From contig NZ_KE384458.1 of assembly GCF_000425805.1 (NCBI RefSeq), positions 67,014 to 131,013 on the forward strand: a stretch of DNA of 64,000 nucleotides, given 5' to 3'. Of this stretch, positions 9,562-18,171 are shown in pieces (the stretch's first letter is position 1; each line of letters opens with the position of its first letter). This DNA is from Pseudomonas vranovensis DSM 16006 (GTDB lineage: Bacteria > Pseudomonadota > Gammaproteobacteria > Pseudomonadales > Pseudomonadaceae). The notes under the pieces are model-generated. The model was given only the letters and a program-made list of their open reading frames with translations. It was not told the DNA's origin and made no database searches. The translations under genes and the position numbers were made by a program.

Positions 9562-10338
9562 ATGACGATGAAGCCGCTGGCTGTATTTCTGCAAGAGATC
9601 GACGACGGCCCCTGGGCGGTGCGCAGCAGTGCCACCGACTACCCGGAGAACCGTTTCATCGCCCCGCATTCCCACCAGAAGCATCAGTTGATCTATGCCA
9701 TTGAAGGCGTGATGGTCGTGCATTCTGCCCTGCATCAGTGGACGGTGCCCCCCAGCCGGGGCATCTGGATGCCCAAGGGGTACGTGCATTCGATCCGCTG
9801 CATTGGCGAGGTGAAGATGCGCAGTGTTTTCGTGCAACCTGACGAGCGGCTCGACCTGCCCGGCGAAACCCGCACGGTGAGCATTTCACCGCTGCTCAGC
9901 GAGCTGATCAAAGCCTCCGTCGACATCGCCCAGCCCTGTGCGGCCGATTCGCGAGAGGCCCGGGTGCTGCGCCTGATCCTCGATGAGCTGCAGGTACTGC
10001 CAACCTTGCCCCTGCACTTGCCTCAACCGACCGACCCGCGCCTGCAGCGCATCTGTTCTACCCTGCTACATGACCCAGGCGACGGATCGACCTTGTCGGA
10101 CTGGGGCATGCGGTTGAGCCTTGACGAGAAAACCATCCAGCGGCTGTTTCGCAAGGAAACCGGCATGACCTTCGGCCAGTGGCGCCAGCAAGCGCGCCTG
10201 CTGCTGGCCCTTGAGCGGATCGCGGTGGGCGGGAAGATCATCGATGTGGCCACCGAGCTGGGCTACGACAGCCCCAGCGCGTTCACCACCATGTTCAAGA
10301 AGCAGTTCGGCACGACCCCCAGCCATTTCTTCAAATAG
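9562..10338 (+). CDS. AraC-family regulator with cupin sensor domain
   Basis: 258 residues. The first 100 residues look like a cupin/AraC ligand-binding fold (HSHQKHQLIYAIEGVM, then PSRGIWMPKGYVHSI). The last 100 carry two helix-turn-helix units (LDEKTIQRLFRKETGMTF and KIIDVATELGYDSPSAFTTM). I chose the ATG after AAAAAGGG; a second ATG six bases on is also possible. The gene is divergent from the Fsr-type exporter and is the obvious candidate for its control (inference). The downstream VOC gene begins 16 bases after its stop and is probably co-transcribed. Confidence 0.88.
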   Translation: MTMKPLAVFLQEIDDGPWAVRSSATDYPENRFIAPHSHQKHQLIYAIEGVMVVHSALHQWTVPPSRGIWMPKGYVHSIRCIGEVKMRSVFVQPDERLDLPGETRTVSISPLLSELIKASVDIAQPCAADSREARVLRLILDELQVLPTLPLHLPQPTDPRLQRICSTLLHDPGDGSTLSDWGMRLSLDEKTIQRLFRKETGMTFGQWRQQARLLLALERIAVGGKIIDVATELGYDSPSAFTTMFKKQFGTTPSHFFK

Positions 10339-10354
10339 AGAATGGAGAACCAGG

Positions 10355-10834
10355 ATGATCAGCAAAAACACCATTTGCCTCTGGTACGAAGGCGACGCCC
10401 TAGAGGCTGCAACGTTTTACGCCAAGACCTTCCCCGACAGCGCCGTGGGCGCCGTTCACCTGGCCCCGGGCGACTATCCGGCCGGCAAGCAGGGTGATGT
10501 GTTGACCGTCGAATTCACCGTGATGGGGATCCCTTGCCTGGGCCTCAATGGCGGGCCGATGTTCAAGCACAGCGAGGCATTCTCGTTCCAGGTGGCCACT
10601 GACGATCAGGCCGAAACCGACCGCCTGTGGCAGTCCATTGTCGATAACGGCGGCGAGGAAAGCGCCTGTGGCTGGTGTCGGGACAAGTGGGGGCTGTCGT
10701 GGCAGATCACCCCGCGTGTATTGACCGCGGCCTACACCCATTCTGATCGTGCCGCGGCCAAGCGTGCGTTCGAGGCCATGATGACCATGACCAAGATCGA
10801 CATTGCCACCATCGAGGCTGCACTCAAGGGATGA
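10355..10834 (+). CDS. VOC / PhnB-like (3-dmu-9_3-mt) protein
   Basis: 159-residue single-domain protein of the vicinal-oxygen-chelate fold, subgroup often annotated PhnB or 3-demethylubiquinone-like. It starts MISKNTICLWYEGDALEAAT and contains LNGGPMFKHSEAFSF and CGWCRDKWGLSWQITP, the hallmarks of that subgroup. These proteins are mostly uncharacterised, and no reaction can be assigned. ATG is preceded by GGAGAACCAGG. It follows the AraC gene closely, so the two probably share a transcript that ends at the terminator just downstream. Confidence 0.85.
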   Translation: MISKNTICLWYEGDALEAATFYAKTFPDSAVGAVHLAPGDYPAGKQGDVLTVEFTVMGIPCLGLNGGPMFKHSEAFSFQVATDDQAETDRLWQSIVDNGGEESACGWCRDKWGLSWQITPRVLTAAYTHSDRAAAKRAFEAMMTMTKIDIATIEAALKG

Positions 10835-10849
10835 GCGTTCGACACGCGC

Positions 10850-10880
10850 AAAAAAAGCCCCCTGCCAGAGGGGGCTGTTT
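10850..10880. terminator. Bidirectional Rho-independent terminator
   Basis: AGCCCCCT and AGGGGGCT form an 8-bp perfect stem with a 5-base loop. It is flanked by seven A on the left and GTTT on the right. It sits between the convergent VOC gene and the zinc-finger membrane protein, with the stronger U-tract for minus-strand transcripts. Confidence 0.8.
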
Positions 10881-10882
10881 GC

Positions 10883-12682
10883 TCAGAAGCTCAGCTTGAG
10901 GCGCTGCTTGTGTACCCAGCGCTTGCTGGCCAGCTTGTACCGTACCAGCGCCACGCAGACTGAGGTGATGAACATCGCCGGCATCATCGCAACAGTACCG
11001 CTGATGGCCTGGCTTATCCGTGCAGCGCTGGGCACCCAGCCTGGCGGAAAGAAATAGAACGTGGTCGTAGGTGCCAATGCCAGCAATACAGCCAGTGCCA
11101 GCGACCCTGTCAGCAGCAGCACGGGAGCCCGCAGCCACAGGCTGTCGGGCCAGTGGTCGATTTTCGGCCATACCCTGGGAACGATCCTCGAGCCGGCAAA
11201 AAGGCTCGCGAGCATGAACGTCCACAGGGTCCAGCCCCCGTGTTCCAGCGCAATGCGATACGGCAGCAGCAGCGTGTGGAACACCTCTGCAGGAAACCGG
11301 AGCAGGGCAATGACCCCTTGGGTAGCCCCGGGCTGAACCTTGCCGAGCAGGTTGACGCCCAGGTAGAACAGGCTCAGCCAGATGAAGATCGACCACGATA
11401 GACGCATTACCGCGCGCCACGTGAACGTGTTCCAACTCTGGAAAATGTAGCGCTTGGCCTGCTCGCGAAGGGCAAGGAACTGCTCGGCCTGTTCCAGGGT
11501 AACCACCCCCGACTTTACCGGCGTCGACGCCTTCACCTCACCACCTTCCTGCTCGACCTCCTTGATCAACGCCGAGGCGATGGTGTGAGTGGAGGCCTTG
11601 TGAACGGCACGCAACTTTTTGGGGTTGGCCATACGTTGCAGCACATGGACGAAGTTGCCCGACAGCACCCCGCCAAGATCGACGGGCACGGCCGTTTCGC
11701 CGAGGAACTGGCACGCCGCACTGCGCCCCTTGTAGGTGACGGTGGCCGTAGCGCCGTTGGCGTAGCCTTTGCCCGTCAACCGGTAGGCATCCTCGTCCCC
11801 GGTAAAAATCGAACTGACCTGGAACACCGACGGGAAGTTGGCTTCGTCATTGACTGCCGCCTTCAGGTGTTCGGACATCCAGGGCTGGCCGCCGGACCAG
11901 TGATAGGTGATCTCGGTTTTTGCGTGAATGTCGAAGTGCCACTCGTAAGTCAGGTTGCACGCGCCATCGCAGGTGTCGCAGGTGATCCAGCCACGGTTGC
12001 ACGTACTGCACTGTTCGGTGGTGGTGCCCCGGCAGCGCGAGCAAGCAACCTTGCCGCCGGCGGCACAGCCCGGGCATGGGTGGCCACTGCCACCGCGGCC
12101 TGCACAGGCGTTGCAACGATTGCCCACGTGCACCCCGGATCCACCGCAATAGCCGCAGTACCGAGGGCCTCCGACCCAGCCTGAGGCATTGCATTGCCAG
12201 CACTGCTCCTGACCGGAACCGTAACAGCCGCCGCAGCTCACGGAACCACGGCCGTGGCAGCTATGGCAATGAATGCTGCCGCCGCCGGCGCAGCCGTGGC
12301 AGGCCTGCCAGCTGTAGTAGAAGTGATCGTCGCTGGCGATCTTGAACTTTGCCGGTTTTCTGATGCGCAGCGGATTGGCCTTGAGGTGGTCGATGACCAA
12401 CTGGCGAAACGCCTGGCCCGGGTTCGACATCAAGGTGGCTTGCCGGGCCTGGAGTGCGGCGCGGGCACCTTCCTGGGACAACGGTGTGGTGTTCACTCGC
12501 ACTGGGCGCGAGATGACCTCCAGGCTGTAGCTGGTGCGAATGGCGTAGTCGACACTGGCGGTGTGATGTTCAATGTTTGCAACGGTGACTGCATTTTTCG
12601 CGCTTTTACCAAAGGCGCGTTCGGCACGTTGATTGACTGCGTCGGAAATGACCCTGGCGCTAATGCTGCTTCCCGGTTGCAT
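10883..12682 (-). CDS. DnaJ-type cysteine-rich zinc-finger membrane protein
   Basis: 599-residue protein of unknown function. Residues 128-242 carry ten CxxC pairs, most followed by Gly-rich spacers as in the DnaJ central domain (CHGCAGGG, CHSCHGRG, CGGCYGSG, CWQCNASG, CGYCGGSG, CNACAGRG, CPGC, CSRC, CSTC, CDTCDG). DnaJ itself has four. No J domain (no HPD motif) is present. A soluble middle part follows. The last 170 residues hold about four hydrophobic segments (around IFIWLSLFYLGVNLLG, VLLLTGSLALAVLLALA and others), so the zinc-binding region is probably tethered to the inner membrane. The start is an ATG with a weak ribosome site. No neighbour explains its job; a chaperone-like or protein-quality role is only a guess. 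Confidence 0.8.
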   Translation of the reverse strand: MQPGSSISARVISDAVNQRAERAFGKSAKNAVTVANIEHHTASVDYAIRTSYSLEVISRPVRVNTTPLSQEGARAALQARQATLMSNPGQAFRQLVIDHLKANPLRIRKPAKFKIASDDHFYYSWQACHGCAGGGSIHCHSCHGRGSVSCGGCYGSGQEQCWQCNASGWVGGPRYCGYCGGSGVHVGNRCNACAGRGGSGHPCPGCAAGGKVACSRCRGTTTEQCSTCNRGWITCDTCDGACNLTYEWHFDIHAKTEITYHWSGGQPWMSEHLKAAVNDEANFPSVFQVSSIFTGDEDAYRLTGKGYANGATATVTYKGRSAACQFLGETAVPVDLGGVLSGNFVHVLQRMANPKKLRAVHKASTHTIASALIKEVEQEGGEVKASTPVKSGVVTLEQAEQFLALREQAKRYIFQSWNTFTWRAVMRLSWSIFIWLSLFYLGVNLLGKVQPGATQGVIALLRFPAEVFHTLLLPYRIALEHGGWTLWTFMLASLFAGSRIVPRVWPKIDHWPDSLWLRAPVLLLTGSLALAVLLALAPTTTFYFFPPGWVPSAARISQAISGTVAMMPAMFITSVCVALVRYKLASKRWVHKQRLKLSF

Positions 12683-12809
12683 GCTGTTCTCACACGTCTC
12701 TGCAGCCGTTCAGGCTGCGGGGTTGTTGGCTTGGAGCAGCTTTATACAGCGACCGGGCGATTGTTTCACGCCAAAAGATGGCTATTTGATGTCATTTTTG
12801 TGGTCGGCA

Positions 12810-13964
12810 TCACAGCGTGGTCCGGTCGACTACGCGGATGCTGTTGCGTCCACTGCGCTTGGAGGCGTACAGCGCAGCGTCACTGTGCTCGATCACGCCC
12901 TCGAGGCTGGCCGGTGGTTGGTCGAACAGGTTGGCGCCAATGCTCAGCGTCACTGGCAGGGGCGTGGCGAATGCCTGTGCGGTGGTGGTATGGAACTGGT
13001 CGCGCAGCTGGCGGCCCAGCTGTTCGATGCGCGCGCTCGATGCACCCTTGAGGACGATGATGAACTCGTCGCCACCCAGGCGGGCGGCGAGCGCGTCTTC
13101 CGGCAGCACCGCCCGAATCATCTCGCTCAACGTCACCAGCAAGCGGTCGCCGGCGGTATGGCCATAGAGGTCGTTGACCAGCTTGAAGTTGTCGATATCA
13201 ATCAGCAACACGGCGCCGGGGCGGGCGCTGCAGACATTCTTGAGCAAACGCGGTGCCCGTACCTCCAGGGCGCGGCGATTGAACAGGGCGGTCAATGGAT
13301 CGCGCGCGGCCAGCTGTTCTATCTGCTGTTCACGCCGATGGCGCTCGGTACCGGTCATCGACAGGGCGATCAGCATGATCGCCATGGCGCCTTCGACCAG
13401 CGAAACCTGGATGATTTCGCCCCGGAATGCGGCGAGGTCGATCAGCGTGCCCGGGATGATGGCGATCAGGGATTTGATCAGGTAGAAGACCCCATGGGCC
13501 AGCAGTACATAGCGCAACTGGACGGCGCCCACGCTCAAGGATTTACCGTGGGGGCGCAGCAAGAAACTGGCCCTGAGCGCGAGCACAGCGACCAGCAGCG
13601 AATTGACCAGCAGCGTGACCTTCGACCACGGTTGCTCACCCGGCAACAGCAGCAACCCCAGCCAGGCGATGAAGATCAGGTACCAGGCGCGCGACAGGCG
13701 CGTCTGGGTGAAGCGTGCAACGCCCAGCAAGAACAACCAGTGCGCCGTGACCAACAAGCCGTTGGCGAACCAGATGCCGATGAACAGCAAGCCACTGCCG
13801 CGCAACAGTGCCAGTGTCGAGCCCACGGCAATGGTGGCAAAGCCCGCGCTCCAGAACAGCAGCGAAGGCTCGCGAATACTCCGCCATTCAATTGCCAGGT
13901 ACAGGGCGGCGGCGGCGGCCAGGGCGACGGAAAGCGTCAACAGGGTCGAGGGATCGAGGGTCAT
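12810..13964 (-). CDS. Membrane diguanylate cyclase (GGDEF)
   Basis: 384 residues. The N-terminal 200 hold about six membrane segments without a named sensory domain that I recognise. The C-terminal 165 are a GGDEF domain with an intact signature (RLGGDEFIIVL) and substrate-site residues (DIDNFKLVNDLYGHTAGDRLL). It should make cyclic di-GMP from two GTP. The position of the inhibitory I-site (RxxD, five residues before GGDEF) reads PEDA, so product inhibition through that site seems absent. ATG is preceded by GAGG. It stands alone between the zinc-finger gene and the truncated LysR gene. Confidence 0.92.
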   Translation of the reverse strand: MTLDPSTLLTLSVALAAAAALYLAIEWRSIREPSLLFWSAGFATIAVGSTLALLRGSGLLFIGIWFANGLLVTAHWLFLLGVARFTQTRLSRAWYLIFIAWLGLLLLPGEQPWSKVTLLVNSLLVAVLALRASFLLRPHGKSLSVGAVQLRYVLLAHGVFYLIKSLIAIIPGTLIDLAAFRGEIIQVSLVEGAMAIMLIALSMTGTERHRREQQIEQLAARDPLTALFNRRALEVRAPRLLKNVCSARPGAVLLIDIDNFKLVNDLYGHTAGDRLLVTLSEMIRAVLPEDALAARLGGDEFIIVLKGASSARIEQLGRQLRDQFHTTTAQAFATPLPVTLSIGANLFDQPPASLEGVIEHSDAALYASKRSGRNSIRVVDRTTL

Positions 13965-14081
13965 AGCCTCACGGGACGGTCAAATGAGTGGGAGGGGCGG
14001 CAGATTGTAAGCGTTTGAAGTAAATTTTCGCAGGCATGGATTGCACTGACGGGCCCTCGGAAGGCCAGGGGGCAACGCCGC

Positions 14082-14708
14082 TCACGGCCAGGCAGATCCG
14101 TCGGCGTTGCGGTGGAAGAAGTCTCTGAGGTGTTCGACAAACAGCGACACCTTCGCGGAGAGGTTGAGGCGCTCCAGGTACACGGCGTAGATGTCCGCAG
14201 GTGGCGTTTCATATTCGCCCAGCACTTCCACCAGCCGGCCCGAACGCAGGTGGCCGGCCAGGTTCCACTCGGCACGCATCAGAATCCCCTGGCCATCCAG
14301 TGCCCAGTTCAGCGCCACCTCGCCGTCGTTGGTACTGAGACTGCCTCTTACCTTGACCGATTCGGTCTGTTTGCCCCGGCTCAACCGCCAACTGCCAAAC
14401 GCCGCGTCGTTCTGGCGTAGCACGATGCAATTGTGCTGCACGAGGTCCTTGGGGGTGTGCGGGTGGCCATGAGCCTGCAAGTACGACGGCGCCGCGCACA
14501 GCCGCCGGCGATTGGCCGCGATCTTGCGCGCAATCAATCGGGAGTCGGGCAGTTCGCCAAAGCGGATGGCGACGTCGATGGCATCGTCCGGCAGGTTGAT
14601 GGGGCGGTCGGTCAATTGCAGCTGCACTTCAACGTCCGGGTAGCGCCTGGCAAATGAAGACACCGCCGGGCCGACGTGGGTGCGACCAAAGCCCAGGGGG
14701 GCATTCAC
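14082..14708 (-). pseudogene. LysR-family regulator lacking its DNA-binding domain
   Basis: The 208 readable residues are the effector-binding half of a LysR regulator: VNAPLGFGRTHVGPAV, then the PINLPDDAIDVAIRFGELPDS segment split by normal family residues, then a C-terminal half ending near FFHRNADGSAWP. The N-terminal winged helix (about 90 residues) is missing. Upstream, the reading frame runs straight into antisense of a tartrate dehydratase gene. The 5' part was therefore lost by a deletion whose junction lies at about 14700-14712. Without the helix-turn-helix it cannot act as a normal regulator. It was probably the divergent regulator of the ttdAB operon. Confidence 0.85.
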
Positions 14709-14711
14709 CCC

Positions 14712-15302
14712 ACGCCGATCAAGGACGAAGACCTGGCGGCCCTCAATGTCGGTGATGTGGTCTACCTGACCGGCCAGTTAGTGACGTGCCGCGACGTGGC
14801 CCACCGTCGGCTGATCGAGCTCAAGCGCGAACTGCCCGTGGACTTGCGCGGGGGCGCAATCTTTCACGCCGGGCCCATCGTGCGCAAAAAGGATGACGGC
14901 AGCTTCGAGATGGTGTCCATCGGGCCGACCACTAGCATGCGCATGGAGAAGTTCGAGAAGCAATTCATCGAGGAAACCGGCGTCAAGCTGATTGTCGGCA
15001 AGGGTGGCATGGGCCCTGAGACCACCACCGGTTGCCTGGAGAACAAGGCCGTGCATGCGGTTTTCCCGGGGGGCTGTGCAGTGCTGGCCGCCACCCAGGT
15101 CGAGGAAATCGAGCGGGCCGAGTGGCAGGACCTGGGCATGCCCGAAACGTTGTGGGTCAACCGTGTGCGTGAGTTCGGCCCGCTGATCATTTCCATCGAT
15201 ACCAAGGGCAACAACTTGTTCGAGCAGAACACGTTGCGCTTCAACGAACGCAAGGGCGCGGTGATCGAGAAAATCAACAGTCAGGTGCGCTTCATCAAGT
15301 GA
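14712..15302 (+). pseudogene. ttdB: Remnant of L(+)-tartrate dehydratase beta subunit
   Basis: 196 residues matching the TtdB / class I fumarase C-terminal family from its seventh or eighth residue onward (TPIKDEDLAALNVGDVVYLT, then GAIFHAGPIVRKKDDGSFEM, GPTTSMRME, GKGGMGPETTTGCL, FPGGCAVLAATQVEEIE). In the intact enzyme it pairs with TtdA, which carries the iron-sulfur cluster, to dehydrate tartrate to oxaloacetate. Here ttdA, the promoter and the first codons are gone. A GTG at 14676 keeps the frame open but has no good ribosome site and encodes non-homologous residues derived from the LysR gene. Catalytically useless without TtdA. Confidence 0.85.
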
Positions 15303-15311
15303 CTTGTCATG

Positions 15312-15339
15312 GCGACCACCCCAAGGACGGGGTGGTCGC
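15312..15339 (+). terminator. Strong hairpin after the ttdB remnant
   Basis: GCGACCACCCC and GGGGTGGTCGC form a perfect 11-bp stem with a 6-base loop starting ten bases after the ttdB stop. It is followed by TTCCTC rather than a long T run. Probably the surviving terminator of the lost ttdAB operon. Confidence 0.65.
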
Positions 15340-15346
15340 TTCCTCT

Positions 15347-15387
15347 GTAGCCGCTGCCGCCAGGCTGCGATTGAGCGCGCAGCGGCC
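15347..15387. repeat. Half copy of GTAGCCGCTGCCG-type repeat
   Basis: GTAGCCGCTGCCGCCAGGCT followed by GCGATTGAGCGCGC. The same element occurs in inverted pairs near 20.5 kb and 27.1 kb, so this is a dispersed intergenic repeat distinct from the GCGGGGCAAGCCC family. Confidence 0.75.
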
Positions 15388-15520
15388 ATCCATCACACGT
15401 TTTGTGCCGTCGATACTCGACTACCTGCAAAGACCTACTATTTTTACTCTGCTGACCGTTATTGGGCTCGCCAGCACTTGAGTTGATCTCTCGTTTGCCC
15501 ATCGTCACAGAGGACGTGCC

Positions 15521-16807
15521 ATGCTTCGCGCTTATCGACCCTACACAACCCTGTTGGCCCTGAGCCTGGGCCTGGCTTCAGGCAACGTCTGGGCTGGCGG
15601 TATTCTGATTTATGAAGCCGGGCAGGAAGGCAATGGCCTGGCCAATGCCGGCGCCGCGGCGCTGGCCACCGACCCCAGTGTGTTGATGAGCAACCCCGCC
15701 GGTATCGCCCAGCTGCAGGGCACCCAGGTCAGCGCCAACGCACAGGTGATTCTTGGCGACCTGCGCTTTTCCCGTGACAGCAACAATCAGTTTACTGGCA
15801 ACGAAGGCGGCAACGCCCTCGAGTACCTGCCCGGTGCCAGCCTGTTTATCAGCCACCAGATTGACGAGCGCTCGGCCATCGGCTTTGGCATGTACGGCAA
15901 CTTCGGCCTGGCGCTGAACTACGACGACGACTGGGCGGGGCGCTACTTCAACCAGGAGGCGGCGATCATCGCTGTGTCGTTCCAGCCGACCCTGGCGTAC
16001 AAGTTCACCGATGACCTGAGCGTGGGTATCGGCCCGCGCATCGTTTATGCCTATTACCGCAACGAAACGGCCATCAACAACAACTTGCTCGGCGTGCTCG
16101 ATCGCCCCGACGGGCAACTCGAATACAAGGACACCGACGTCGGCGTCGGCGTCAACCTCGGCCTGATGTACCAGCTCAACGAGCGTACGCAGCTGGGCCT
16201 GGCCTATACCAGCAAAGTCGACCTGGAGTTCAAGGACGGCCCCAGCGTTCACAAGGTCGACAACCTGATCATCAACGCAGCCCTGCGCCGCCTGGACGTA
16301 GACAGCCTGGAGCTGGACATGTCGGTGCCGCAGACGGTGCTGTTCAGTGTCGCCCATGACCTGGATGCGCAGTGGAAGCTGCTCGGCAGCCTCGGCTGGC
16401 AGGACTGGAGCGAGTTCGGCGCCATCGGCGTGGAGGTCGACGCCGATGTACTCGGGGTCTCGCGTACCGCCGATCGCAAGTACAAGGACACCTGGCATGC
16501 CTCGCTGGGTGCGCAGTACCAGGCGACGCCCAAGCTGCGCTGGAGCATGGGCCTGGGCTACGACAGTTCGGCGGTGGATGACAAGGACCGCACCGTCGAC
16601 AATCCCATGGGCGAGGCCTGGCGACTGGCCGCAGGGGTCAACTACCAGATCGACGAAGGCCTTGACCTGCACCTGGCCTACACCCTGGTGTGGATGGGCG
16701 ACATGGACGTCGAGCAGACCAAGGCCCGCTCGGGCGGCACGGTGTCGGGCACCTATGACAATGCGGCCCTGCATATCATTGGCGGCGGGGCCACCTGGCG
16801 CTTCTGA
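15521..16807 (+). CDS. FadL-family outer-membrane transport protein
   Basis: 428 residues. The signal peptide ends near SGNVWAG. The mature start (GGILIYEAGQEGNGLANAGA) and the NPAGIAQL motif are characteristic of the FadL/TodX/SalD channel family, with an N-terminal hatch inside a 14-strand barrel and a C-terminal aromatic residue (GGGATWRF). Family members let long-chain fatty acids or hydrophobic aromatics cross the outer membrane. The exact substrate is not visible from the sequence. The gene stands alone, with its own upstream spacer containing a repeat and no partner enzymes nearby. Confidence 0.88.
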   Translation: MLRAYRPYTTLLALSLGLASGNVWAGGILIYEAGQEGNGLANAGAAALATDPSVLMSNPAGIAQLQGTQVSANAQVILGDLRFSRDSNNQFTGNEGGNALEYLPGASLFISHQIDERSAIGFGMYGNFGLALNYDDDWAGRYFNQEAAIIAVSFQPTLAYKFTDDLSVGIGPRIVYAYYRNETAINNNLLGVLDRPDGQLEYKDTDVGVGVNLGLMYQLNERTQLGLAYTSKVDLEFKDGPSVHKVDNLIINAALRRLDVDSLELDMSVPQTVLFSVAHDLDAQWKLLGSLGWQDWSEFGAIGVEVDADVLGVSRTADRKYKDTWHASLGAQYQATPKLRWSMGLGYDSSAVDDKDRTVDNPMGEAWRLAAGVNYQIDEGLDLHLAYTLVWMGDMDVEQTKARSGGTVSGTYDNAALHIIGGGATWRF

Positions 16808-16892
16808 TCACTGCAAATGTCGGTATCCCGCCGCCAGGGTGAAGTCAGCCAACTGCCAGACCCTGCCGTTGGCCGCCCAGGCGCCACCGGGG

Positions 16893-17033
16893 CTGCTGGC
16901 CAACAGCAAATTCTCGGTGGAGACGATTGCCGGACGGGTGGGGTTCCAGGATGCGACTTCGTTGCGCCGATTGATGAAAAAGATGCTCAACGCAACGCCG
17001 TGGCCGTTTCGGGGGGAATACCCCGTCAACGGC
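16893..17033 (+). pseudogene. C-terminal fragment of an AraC-family regulator
   Basis: About 47 codons read as the second helix-turn-helix of a GlxA-like AraC regulator: LLANSKFSVETIAGRVGFQD, then ATSLRRLMKKMLNATPWPFR. Nothing upstream in this frame belongs to such a protein, since it is out-of-frame fadL sequence. The fragment is therefore a remnant. Its end touches the stop of the convergent methyltransferase gene. Confidence 0.7.
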
Positions 17034-17701
17034 TACCGGCGCTCGGCGACCAATAGCAGTGACTGTGGCACGGGGCTTTGCGGGTGTTGTGGCTCTTGCA
17101 GGGCGCCCAGTGTGAAGCCGGCCATGTCCAGCGCGTTGATCCAGCTGGACAAGGTGCGCATGTACCACGGCATGGGCTGCCACTGTCCCGGGAACCCGGC
17201 AAAGGTTTCTTCGCGCCAGCCATCCTGATAATCACCCGCCGCGACAGCCCAGGGATGCAGGGTCTGGATCACCAGCGTACCTGCTGGGGCGAGCAGGGCG
17301 TTCATGGCACTCAGCAGCGGGATGATGTCCTGGTGCAGCAGGGCGAAGTTGGCGCAAACCAGGTCGTAGTCGTGGCCGATGTCCACGCTTGCTGCGGCCA
17401 GCGCAGCATAGCTGGCCACTTGCACGTGACGGGAGCCTGCCGCTTGCGCCGCCTCGACCAAGGTGGCATCGCCATCCACGCCGACCGCTTCGATGCCGCG
17501 GTCAGCCAGCGCGCGCAACAGCCAGCCTTCGCCACAGCCCAGGTCCAGCACGCGCCCAGGCTGGCGGCCCAGCACCGCCAGCAGGATGGCCTGGTCGGTG
17601 ACCTGCCGGCGGCTTTCGATGGCGCCGCTGCGCACAGCGTCGATCCAGGGCTGGGCGTTGTGGTGCCAGCTTTGCAGCAGAGTGGCTTCGGGATTGGGCA
17701 T
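17033..17701 (-). CDS. SAM-dependent class I methyltransferase
   Basis: 222 residues with the Rossmann methyltransferase motifs: motif I VLDLGCGEGWLLRAL near residues 51-65, acidic loop GVDGDATLVEAA, and motif IV DLVCANFALLHQ. Family members methylate diverse small molecules and nothing here fixes the substrate. The N-terminal WHHNAQPWIDAVRSGAIESR is shared with a group of uncharacterised Pseudomonas methyltransferases. It lies alone between the AraC remnant and the divergent GFA gene. Confidence 0.85.
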   Translation of the reverse strand: MPNPEATLLQSWHHNAQPWIDAVRSGAIESRRQVTDQAILLAVLGRQPGRVLDLGCGEGWLLRALADRGIEAVGVDGDATLVEAAQAAGSRHVQVASYAALAAASVDIGHDYDLVCANFALLHQDIIPLLSAMNALLAPAGTLVIQTLHPWAVAAGDYQDGWREETFAGFPGQWQPMPWYMRTLSSWINALDMAGFTLGALQEPQHPQSPVPQSLLLVAERR

Positions 17702-17784
17702 CTGGGTATCCGCCTCTGGGCAGTGGGTTCAAGCATTGGCTGCTATTTTTACACGCTCCGATAACAACCGTGCGTGAGGTCAGC

Positions 17785-18171
17785 ATGAACCACTACACCG
17801 GGGGTTGCCTATGCGGCAACGTACGCATCGTGGCGTCCGGGCACCCTTACCGGGTAGGGATCTGCCACTGCCTGGATTGTCGCAAGCATCACGGGGCGCT
17901 GTTTCATGCCAGCGCGATCTTCCCGGAGGATGCCGTGGCGATCGAAGGCGAGGCACACGAGTATGCCGGACGGTATTTCTGCCCTCGGTGCGGATCGTCC
18001 GTTTTTGCCCGTACCGCCGATGAGATCGAAGTGAACCTGGGGACCCTGGATGCACCTGATCAGTTGGTGCCGACGTACGAGAGCTGGACCATCAGGCGTG
18101 AGTCCTGGTTACCAGCGTTTGCGCTTGCCCGGCGCTATGCACGTGATCGTGAGGACAACGGGCGGTCATAG
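17785..18171 (+). CDS. GFA-family (CENP-V/GFA domain) zinc protein
   Basis: 128 residues with the conserved cysteines of the Gfa/CENP-V fold: GGCLCGNVR, CHCLDCRKHHG and FCPRCGSSVF. The family is named after a protein once thought to speed glutathione-formaldehyde adduct formation, but most members have no proven activity. I start at MNHYTGG, preceded by GAGGTCAGC, because it brings the first cysteine pair to the usual position. The gene is divergent from the methyltransferase. Confidence 0.85.
   Translation: MNHYTGGCLCGNVRIVASGHPYRVGICHCLDCRKHHGALFHASAIFPEDAVAIEGEAHEYAGRYFCPRCGSSVFARTADEIEVNLGTLDAPDQLVPTYESWTIRRESWLPAFALARRYARDREDNGRS

Noticed and set aside
14676..15302. ttdB as an intact gene using the GTG at 14676
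   Set aside because: The first dozen residues come from LysR antisense sequence, no ribosome site is visible, and the required TtdA subunit gene is absent.
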